NCBI GenBank assembly: GCA_947478535.1
Contig: CANJXD010000379.1
Location: 1 to 5,840, forward strand
Source of the DNA: Acetobacteraceae bacterium
GTDB lineage: Bacteria; Pseudomonadota; Alphaproteobacteria; Acetobacterales; Acetobacteraceae
DNA: 5,840 bases
Direction of reading: 5' to 3'
Below are positions 1-5,087 of this stretch, one piece after another. Position 1 is the stretch's first letter; every line of letters starts with the position of its first letter. Made by a program: the position numbers and the translations under genes. The notes beneath the pieces were generated by a model, which did not search any database, had not been told where the DNA came from, and saw only the letters and a program-made list of their open reading frames with translations.

Positions 1-150
1 CGCCCGCACAATGTCAGCGAGGAAGTGGCGGGGCTCTATCTCGTCGGTGCCGGCACGCATCCCGGCGCGGGGGTGCCCGGCGTGGTCAGCTCCGCCAAGG
101 TGCTGGACCAGGTGGTGCCGCATGGCAGCACCCTCGCGCGGGTCAGCTGA
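1..150 (+). CDS. crtI: Phytoene desaturase CrtI, C-terminal end (partial, enters from left edge)
   Basis: Only the last 49 residues are present; the reading frame is open at base 1 and stops at the TGA at 148-150. The segment GLYLVGAGTHPGAGVPGV (residues 11-28 of the visible part) is the conserved C-terminal FAD-binding signature of CrtI-type carotenoid desaturases, and the following SSAKVLDQV fits the same family end. CrtI takes phytoene through three or four desaturations to neurosporene or lycopene on the cytoplasmic membrane. The related CrtD has the same signature, but that enzyme is encoded on the opposite strand immediately downstream, and the VVSSAKV continuation here is CrtI-like. 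The stop overlaps the end of crtD by 8 bp. The start, promoter and any crtB partner lie outside the window. Assignment as a CrtI-family desaturase is firm; the exact step number cannot be judged from this fragment. Confidence 0.88.
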   Translation, partial: RPHNVSEEVAGLYLVGAGTHPGAGVPGVVSSAKVLDQVVPHGSTLARVS

Positions 151-1627
151 CGGCGCTGTCTTCCAGCAGCCTGGCGGCGGCAAGGCGGCCTGACATCGTC
201 GCCATCGGAACGCCGGCGCCGGGGTGCACGGACCCGCCGGAGAGGTAGAGCCCCTTCACGCGCGATGTCGCGCCCGGCCGCGCGAAGGTGCCGGTTGCCC
301 CGTGCCCCGCCCGGCCATACAGCGCACCGCCTGTCGCGGGGAACAGCGCGTGAAAGCCCGCGGGCGTTGTCGTCGCGCTGTCGTCGCCCTGCCGCTCGAT
401 CTCCAGCCCGCAGTCGCGCAGCAGGCCGAAGCTGCGCGCTTCGAGGTTCTGCATCGTTACGGGGTCGGGTTCCCCGCGGTCACCATCGGCGGGCGCGTTG
501 ACCAGCAGCAGCATGCGCTCCGCCGTGCCTGCTGGCAGATCGCCCTGCCCGCGATCCTGCGCGCAGAGATAGACGGTGGGCGCGGTGCAGATGCGACGGC
601 GGTGGAAGATGGCGTCAAACTCCTCCGCGTAATCCTCGGCGAAAAAGACGTTGTGGTGGGAGAGGGGAAAGCCTGATGTCGGCGCCTTGATGCACCAGGT
701 CACGGCGGAAAGGCTGCGATCGGCGCGCGGCACGGCCTTCGCCGCGCGCTGGGCGCGTTCGCCCAGCAACCCTTCGCCGAGTGCCGAGATATCCCCGTTG
801 AACACCACGGCATCGGCTGCAAGCTGCTCGCCATCCATGAGCCGCACGCCGCGCACGCGGTGATCGGTGATGATGATCTCCGCGGCTTCGGCGCCGAAGC
901 GAAAGCGCGCGCCCTGGCTTTCCGCCAATTCGCGGATCGCCTCCGCCACCCGCCTCATGCCGCCCTTCACCAGCCAGACGCCATCCTGTTCGACATGCGC
1001 GATGAGCATCAGCGTTGCCGGGGCGAGGAAGGGGGAACAGCCGGTATAGGTGGCGTAGCGGCCGAACAGCTGGCGCAGCCTCGGGTCCGTGAAATGCGTG
1101 CCAAGCGCCTGCCACAGCGTCGCCCAGGGCATTGTCCGCCACAGCGCGTCGAGCCGCGAAAGCCCGACGCGGCGCACGAGATCAAGCGGTGAGGGGCGCT
1201 GCGCCGCCATGAAGCTGTGTTCGAGCGTGCGGTAGATATCGGCGCTCTGCGCGACGAAGGCGCGATAGCCCCGGGCGTCGGCCGCGCCCGCGAATTCCCC
1301 GATCGCCTCCGCGCTGCGATCCACATCGGCGAAAAGGTCGAGCCGCCCGCCATTTCTCCAGGCGTGGCGCGCCAGCGTCTCTGCCGTATGGAGTTCGAGA
1401 AAATCCTCGATCCGCTTGCCTGCATCTTCGAACAAACCGGAGAAAATCCAGCGCATGGTGAAGACGGTGGGGCCGCCATCGATCCCCGTGCCCTGCACCA
1501 TCACATGCCGGGCCTTGCCCCCCGGCGTGGCGGCGCGTTCCAGCACCGTCACCTCCGCGCCGCGCCGCGCGAGATCCGTGGCGGCGGCGAGCCCGCCCAT
1601 CCCCGCGCCGATGACGATGACCTTCAT
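143..1627 (-). CDS. crtD: CrtD, 1-hydroxycarotenoid 3,4-desaturase (methoxyneurosporene dehydrogenase)
   Basis: Encodes 494 residues, the usual length for CrtD. It desaturates the C3-C4 bond of 1-hydroxylated acyclic carotenoids, acting after CrtC, in the spheroidene/spirilloxanthin route. The N-terminus MKVIVIGAGMGG carries the dinucleotide-binding GxGxxG (G7, G9, G12), with acidic E30 closing the Rossmann strand and GGKAR at 36-40. The stretch around 49-60 (IDGGPTVFTMRW) is the CrtD-type version of the substrate-pocket motif. The C-terminal FAD motif GLYLSGGSVHPGAGVP lies at 459-474. The ATG at 1627 was chosen because it places the FAD motif at the extreme N-terminus; the open frame runs 78 codons further upstream but that stretch is antisense-like and overlaps the neighbouring gene. 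The start is 8 bp after the stop of the membrane-protein gene with no good ribosome binding site of its own, so translation is probably coupled. The related choices are CrtI or a ketolase, which fit less well. Confidence 0.92.
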   Translation of the reverse strand: MKVIVIGAGMGGLAAATDLARRGAEVTVLERAATPGGKARHVMVQGTGIDGGPTVFTMRWIFSGLFEDAGKRIEDFLELHTAETLARHAWRNGGRLDLFADVDRSAEAIGEFAGAADARGYRAFVAQSADIYRTLEHSFMAAQRPSPLDLVRRVGLSRLDALWRTMPWATLWQALGTHFTDPRLRQLFGRYATYTGCSPFLAPATLMLIAHVEQDGVWLVKGGMRRVAEAIRELAESQGARFRFGAEAAEIIITDHRVRGVRLMDGEQLAADAVVFNGDISALGEGLLGERAQRAAKAVPRADRSLSAVTWCIKAPTSGFPLSHHNVFFAEDYAEEFDAIFHRRRICTAPTVYLCAQDRGQGDLPAGTAERMLLLVNAPADGDRGEPDPVTMQNLEARSFGLLRDCGLEIERQGDDSATTTPAGFHALFPATGGALYGRAGHGATGTFARPGATSRVKGLYLSGGSVHPGAGVPMATMSGRLAAARLLEDSAVS

Positions 1628-1635
1628 CTGTGCGG

Positions 1636-2385
1636 TCAGGCGGTGGCCGTCGCGGCCCGGCGCTGCCGCGCGACGCGGGCCTGCCGGTCCACCACGAAGC
1701 GATGCCAGATGATGAGGACGAGGCCGACCGCGAGCGGGATGCTCCACATCACGGGATGCAGCGCGAGTTCGGGGAAGACGCGGACGGAGCCGAAGGCCAT
1801 GAAGGCCGTATAGACGCTGATCCCCGCGCCAACGAGCGCCTTGATGTGTTCCTTCAGCCAATCCGCGCGCTCGACCCGCGGCTTATGGATGAACCAGAGA
1901 TTGGTCAGCCCGGTCGCCACGCCGACCACGGCGATGCCCATCATCAGCGGCTGGTCGATGGTCCAGCCATCCACCGCGCAGGCCACGGCGGCCACCATCA
2001 CCAGATACTGCAGCCCGACATTCAGCGGCGTCCGGTTCAGCGCGTGCCGCCCCTTGTTCCGCACGGCGAGCCAGCCATACCAGGCGAGGTTCACCGTCAG
2101 GATTCCGGTATGCAGCATCATCCAGCCGAACAGGCCGCGGATGAAGCTGGCGTCGAAGCGATCCGCCAGGTGGGGATGAGTGCCGAAGGGGTCCGCCAGC
2201 GACATCAGGCTCATGCAGATGGCGAGGCTGCCGGTCGTCAGCATGGCATAGGTGAAGACCCTGCCCCAGCGGGCATGGTTCACGCCGCCCTTGCGCCCGA
2301 TGACGGGAATCCAGAAGGCGATGGCTCCGGTGGTGCCGGAGATGATGTGCGCGCCGATCAGCGTGTGGAACAGCAGCAGTTCCAT
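1636..2385 (-). CDS. Polytopic membrane protein of unknown function upstream of crtD (DUF2306-like)
   Basis: Encodes 249 residues with about seven hydrophobic segments (approximately 5-27, 44-64, 84-107, 124-139, 147-166, 184-203, 211-231) and a basic C-terminal tail (R235, R238, R240, R242, R243). I do not recognise a named gene. The pattern of an early HTLIGAH, then GAIAFWIPVIGRKGG and HARWGRVF (residues 7-44), resembles DUF2306-type membrane proteins from memory; that family has no established reaction. It is rich in tryptophan (10 residues) and histidine (11), several at membrane edges (H7, H13, W25, H37, W40, H180, W227, H228), so haem, metal or isoprenoid binding is conceivable but unproven. 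The ATG at 2385 is preferred over a GTG at 2460 because it has GGAGG and GGGAG sequences upstream and keeps the control region free. It is first in a leftward pair with crtD, 8 bp apart, so a role in carotenoid or photosystem assembly is inferred from position only. It is not TspO/CrtK, which is about 160 residues. Confidence 0.85.
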   Translation of the reverse strand: MELLLFHTLIGAHIISGTTGAIAFWIPVIGRKGGVNHARWGRVFTYAMLTTGSLAICMSLMSLADPFGTHPHLADRFDASFIRGLFGWMMLHTGILTVNLAWYGWLAVRNKGRHALNRTPLNVGLQYLVMVAAVACAVDGWTIDQPLMMGIAVVGVATGLTNLWFIHKPRVERADWLKEHIKALVGAGISVYTAFMAFGSVRVFPELALHPVMWSIPLAVGLVLIIWHRFVVDRQARVARQRRAATATA

Positions 2386-2389
2386 GATG

Positions 2390-2401
2390 CTCCCGTCCTC
2401 C
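2390..2401 (-). promoter_or_regulatory. Ribosome binding site deciding the membrane-protein start
   Basis: On the minus strand GGAGG (2401-2397) lies 11 bases and GGGAG (2394-2390) 4 bases before the ATG at 2385. Having Shine-Dalgarno-like sequence here and none obvious before the upstream GTG at 2460 supports the shorter protein. Confidence 0.6.
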
Positions 2402-2435
2402 GCGCCCCTCGGTTGATCCGATGGCACGGGCCGTG

Positions 2436-2453
2436 TGTCAGGATGGAGTGACA
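2436..2453. promoter_or_regulatory. PpsR/CrtJ-type operator, TGT-N12-ACA
   Basis: The sequence reads TGTCA, eight bases, TGACA: a perfect inverted repeat matching the established TGT-N12-ACA consensus bound by PpsR/CrtJ, the redox- and light-responsive repressors of photosynthesis and carotenoid genes in purple bacteria. It lies 51 bp upstream of the membrane-protein start and 82 bp upstream of the P450 start, placed to control both directions. The motif is short enough to occur by chance, but its perfect inner symmetry and its position in the only intergenic gap of a crt cluster make regulation likely. PpsR itself is not encoded here. Confidence 0.75.
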
Positions 2454-2461
2454 ATGCCACT

Positions 2462-2479
2462 TGACACTTCCGGGTGTAA
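2462..2479. promoter_or_regulatory. Second dyad of half-sites (ACAC-N6-GTGT) beside the PpsR-type box
   Basis: ACAC at 2464-2467 and GTGT at 2474-2477 form an inverted repeat around TTCCGG, itself nearly symmetric. The left arm sits in TGACA (2462-2466), which repeats the TGACA of the first box exactly 13 bp downstream; the right arm TGTAA starts another 13 bp on (2475). The half-sites face the opposite way from the consensus TGT-N12-ACA, so this is not a standard second PpsR site. It could be an auxiliary cooperative site, part of a promoter (TTGACA at 2461), or a site for another regulator. Confidence 0.4.
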
Positions 2480-2523
2480 AGCGAGGGAATGCAGCCGCGC
2501 GCTGTTCTGTGGCGTGGCTATGC

Positions 2524-2528
2524 AGGTG
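2524..2528 (+). promoter_or_regulatory. Ribosome binding site deciding the P450 start
   Basis: AGGTG ends 7 bases before the ATG at 2536. This spacing favours 2536 over the second ATG two codons later (2542) and over the in-frame TTG at 2461, which lies inside the regulatory half-site array. Confidence 0.55.
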
Positions 2529-2535
2529 CGGCACG

Positions 2536-3921
2536 ATGACGATGATCCAACCCCCCCCGGCACGCTTCGTGCCGCCGCATCCGCATCCGCGCTCGCCGGT
2601 GATTTCCCTGTTCCGGGCGCTGTTGCAGGGGGAGGGCAATCTGCTCGGCCTGCTGCCCGCCGAGGCCTATCGGATGCCCATCGGCCCGCTCGGCTATTCC
2701 CGGCGGTCGATCGTGGTGGTGAATGAGCCGAAGCTGGTGCGGGATGTGCTGGTGGATGCGGCAGGCATCTTCCCGAAATCGGACCTTATGGTGAATGCGC
2801 TGGAACCGCTGATCGGCGACAGCATCTTCGTCAGCAACGGCGCCACCTGGAAGCGCCAGCGCACGATGATGGACCCGGCGCTGACGCTGATGCGCGTCAA
2901 CCGCGCCTTCGCCTCGATGGAAGCCGGCGCGGCGGAGGCGGAGGAGACGCTCCGCCGCCAGGCGCGGGAGGGGGAGGAATTCTCCCTCGACCTCGCGATG
3001 AGCCACCTGACCGCGGATATCATCTGCCGTTCCGTCTTCTCCACCAGCCTGGCGACGACGGTGGCGCATGAGGTGTTCGACGCCTTCACCTTCTTCGAGC
3101 GGAGCGTGGCGCAGGTGGAGATCCGCCGCCTCATCATGGATCGCGCCTGGACGAAAATCCCGCAGACCAGTGCCGTGCTGGAAAGCTGCGCGCTGATCCG
3201 CCGCTGCCTCGGGGACCTGCTGGATGGCCATCTGCAGGCCGGCCACGGCTTCGACGATATCGCCAGCGCCGTCGTCGCCGCGCATGACGTGGAGGGGAAG
3301 GCCTTCACGCGGGAGGAGTTGATCGACCAGCTCGGCGTGCTGTTCCTCGCGGGGCACGAGACGAGTGCGAGCGCGCTGACCTGGGTGTTCTACATCCTGG
3401 CGACGCGGCCGGAGATCGTCGCGCGCGTCCGGGCGGAAGTGGCGGAGGTCTGCGGCGATGGGCCGATTTCCTTCGAACACACCAGGCGCCTCGTCTTCAC
3501 CCGCAACGTGTTCAACGAAACGCTGCGCCTTTATCCTCCCATCACCTTCCTGCCTCGCGTGGCGAACGAGGCGACCCGCATCGGCGACTACAAGGTCAAG
3601 CGCGGCGCGCTGATCATGGTCGCGCCCTGGGTGCTGCACCGGCATCGGTTGTACTGGAAGGACCCCAACGTCTTCGACCCCGACCGCTTCACGCCGGAGC
3701 GGAAGGCGGAGATCGTACAGGGCGCCTACATCCCCTTCGGCATCGGCCCCCGCATCTGCGCAGGCGCTGCCTTCGCGACGGTGGAAGCCACGCTGCTGAT
3801 CGCCCGCCTGTTCCGCCATTTCGATTTCCACGTCACCCACCCCGATGCCGTCCGCCCCGCGGCGCGGCTGACGACGCGGCCGGTGCGGCAGATCCTGTGC
3901 ACGGTGACCGCGGCGGGATGA
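2536..3921 (+). CDS. Cytochrome P450 monooxygenase in carotenoid cluster
   Basis: Encodes 461 residues, a normal length for a soluble bacterial P450, with no N-terminal membrane anchor. Hallmarks occur in order: helix-C WKRQR (W105, R109); helix-I oxygen-activation motif AGHETS (A272, E275, T276) followed by SALTW; helix-K ETLR (E328, R331); the PERF-like DPDRF (R384); and the haem loop FGIGPRICAG with cysteine ligand C408. All key residues are intact, so the enzyme should be active. The HETxASALTW style resembles carotenoid hydroxylases such as CYP175A1, as I recall it, and the wider CYP4/CYP102-like group acting on long hydrophobic chains; this is suggestive, not proof. No ferredoxin or reductase gene is present in the window. 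Its stop overlaps the start of the ATP-grasp gene (ATGA). Its setting between crtC and crtD suggests oxidation of a carotenoid end group or terminal methyl; a photosynthesis-related lipid is an alternative. Confidence 0.95.
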   Translation: MTMIQPPPARFVPPHPHPRSPVISLFRALLQGEGNLLGLLPAEAYRMPIGPLGYSRRSIVVVNEPKLVRDVLVDAAGIFPKSDLMVNALEPLIGDSIFVSNGATWKRQRTMMDPALTLMRVNRAFASMEAGAAEAEETLRRQAREGEEFSLDLAMSHLTADIICRSVFSTSLATTVAHEVFDAFTFFERSVAQVEIRRLIMDRAWTKIPQTSAVLESCALIRRCLGDLLDGHLQAGHGFDDIASAVVAAHDVEGKAFTREELIDQLGVLFLAGHETSASALTWVFYILATRPEIVARVRAEVAEVCGDGPISFEHTRRLVFTRNVFNETLRLYPPITFLPRVANEATRIGDYKVKRGALIMVAPWVLHRHRLYWKDPNVFDPDRFTPERKAEIVQGAYIPFGIGPRICAGAAFATVEATLLIARLFRHFDFHVTHPDAVRPAARLTTRPVRQILCTVTAAG

Positions 3922-5087
3922 AGCGCACGGTCATCCTCACCCTCGGGCGCTTGCCGAAGGCGCTGGACTTGGCGCGGGGCTTTGCCGCGCTGGGCTGGCG
4001 CGTGGTGGTGGCGGAGCCTTTCGCGCGACACCTCTGCGGGTCGTCGCGCGATGTCGCGCGCAGCCTGCGCATCCCTGCCCCCGCTGATGGCAAGCGCGCC
4101 TATCTCGAAGCCCTCGCGGCGGTGGCGCGGGAAGAAGAAGCAGATCTGGTGGTGCCGGTGTCGGAGGAGACGATGCATGTCGCCTTCCTGCCACCGCTGC
4201 TGCCGAGCGGAACGCGTGTGGCCACCATGCTGCCCGACGATGTGCTGGCGCTGCACCACAAGGGGGGCTTCATCGAGGCCGGGCTGCGCTGGGGCCTGAC
4301 GGTGCCGGAAAGCCTGCCGCTGGGCGATCCCGCCGCAGCGGCGCTGGCGGCTGCCACCGCTGTCGTCGTGAAGCCCGTGCATTCCTGTTCCGGCCGTGGC
4401 GTCCGCATCCTGCCCGCCGGCGCCGCATTGCCGGTGGAGGATGCGCCGCATCTCGTGCAGCGGTTTGTCGTGGGCGCGGAATTCAGCACCTGCACGCTCG
4501 CCCATCAGGGCCGCGTGCTGGGCACCAGCGTCTATCGCGGCGCGCAATTTTCCGGATCTGTCGCCGTCGCCTTCGAACGGGTGGACCATCCCGCGATCGA
4601 GGAGTGGGTCGCCCGCTTTGTCGCCGCCGCCGGCTGGTCCGGCTTCATCAGCTTCGACCTGATCGTCGATGCCGCGGGCACGCCCTGGGGGATCGAGTGC
4701 AATCCACGCACGACCAGCGGCCTGCACTTCTTCGAACCCGCCGACATTGCCGCTGCGCTGATCGATCCCGAAGCCGCGCCCCCGCCCCGCCACCGTGCGG
4801 AACGCCGCCTGCAGCAATTCTGGTCCTGCCTGACGGAAACCCAGCTATCCCTGTTCAAGCGCGGCCCATTCCGCCGCAACCTGCGCGGGCTGCTGACCAC
4901 GCGCGATGTCTGCTGGCAGGCGCGGGACCCCTGGCCGCTGCTGGCGATGCCCTGGACGTCCTGGCCCATCATCCGCCTCGCGGCGCAGCTGCGCGTGCCC
5001 TTTGGTGAAGTGGCGACGCTGGATGTCGGCTGGTTCGAGGGCGAGGCTACCGCAGTGGCCGAGGCACCCGGAAGGGCAGCATCGTGA
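3918..5087 (+). CDS. ATP-grasp ligase of unknown substrate, coupled to the P450
   Basis: Encodes 389 residues. An N-terminal Rossmann-like pre-ATP-grasp domain begins TVILTLGRLPKALDLARGF (residues 4-22) and continues through DLVVPVSEET (76-85). The ATP-grasp core follows: K115 in LHHKGGF, VVVKPVHSCSGRGV (149-162, K152 as likely ATP-contacting lysine), the hinge around Q181-R182, and the metal-binding set D247 and E260/N262 in GIECNPRTTSGLH. The ECNPR-TSG-H signature matches a widespread but uncharacterised carbamoyl-phosphate-synthase-like ATP-grasp group. Such enzymes join a carboxylate to an amine or similar nucleophile through an acyl phosphate. The last 110 residues form an aromatic-rich C-terminal region ending in LDVGWFEGE, then a loose tail. 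The ATG at 3918 overlaps the P450 stop as ATGA and has a weak GCGGG before it; the GTG at 3897 would add seven residues inside the P450. The 3' end overlaps crtC by 41 bp. Family assignment is firm, substrate unknown. Confidence 0.9.
   Translation: MKRTVILTLGRLPKALDLARGFAALGWRVVVAEPFARHLCGSSRDVARSLRIPAPADGKRAYLEALAAVAREEEADLVVPVSEETMHVAFLPPLLPSGTRVATMLPDDVLALHHKGGFIEAGLRWGLTVPESLPLGDPAAAALAAATAVVVKPVHSCSGRGVRILPAGAALPVEDAPHLVQRFVVGAEFSTCTLAHQGRVLGTSVYRGAQFSGSVAVAFERVDHPAIEEWVARFVAAAGWSGFISFDLIVDAAGTPWGIECNPRTTSGLHFFEPADIAAALIDPEAAPPPRHRAERRLQQFWSCLTETQLSLFKRGPFRRNLRGLLTTRDVCWQARDPWPLLAMPWTSWPIIRLAAQLRVPFGEVATLDVGWFEGEATAVAEAPGRAAS

Larger units (their letters stand above)
2386..2535. promoter_or_regulatory. 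Divergent intergenic control region
   Basis: This 150-bp stretch is the only non-coding DNA in the window and separates the leftward membrane-protein/crtD pair from the rightward P450/ATP-grasp pair. It must contain the start signals for both. It holds the PpsR/CrtJ-type palindrome and the phased half-sites listed separately. Weak promoter candidates are TTGACA at 2461-2466 on the plus strand, with no convincing -10, and TTTACA on the minus strand (2480-2475) with CATTGT 18 bp further on (2456-2451). Neither is strong enough to call as a mapped promoter. No hairpin terminator or small gene was seen. Confidence 0.7.

Noticed and set aside
1628..1861. Upstream extension of crtD by 78 codons
   Set aside because: It would place the FAD-binding motif far from the N-terminus, reads as Arg/Pro-rich nonsense and overlaps the membrane-protein gene in another frame.
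1630..2451. Open frame of 273 codons on the plus strand opposite the membrane-protein gene
   Set aside because: The minus strand encodes a coherent seven-segment membrane protein here, while the plus frame is a hydrophilic His/Asp/Gln-rich string that looks antisense.
2386..2460. GTG start at 2460 for the membrane protein, adding 25 residues
   Set aside because: The extra residues are hydrophilic and unlike a signal sequence, they would cover the PpsR-type box, and the ATG at 2385 has purine-rich binding sites in front.
2461..2489. Sigma-70 promoter built on TTGACA at 2461
   Set aside because: No acceptable -10 is present at 16-18 bp spacing, so it is mentioned only as a weak candidate and not listed as a promoter.
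2461..2535. TTG start of the P450 25 codons upstream
   Set aside because: The extra residues lack any P450 feature, lie inside the operator half-site array, and the ATG at 2536 has a better-spaced AGGTG.
2518..3840. Long open frame of 440 codons on the minus strand opposite the P450 gene
   Set aside because: It is antisense to a P450 with every hallmark motif, has a His/Asp/Arg-rich composition typical of antisense GC-rich frames, and shows no recognisable motif.
3726..4817. Open frame of 363 codons on the minus strand opposite the P450 end and ATP-grasp gene
   Set aside because: It spans the junction of two real genes on the other strand and has a low-complexity Arg/Gly/His composition without any domain; a shadow of GC-rich codons.
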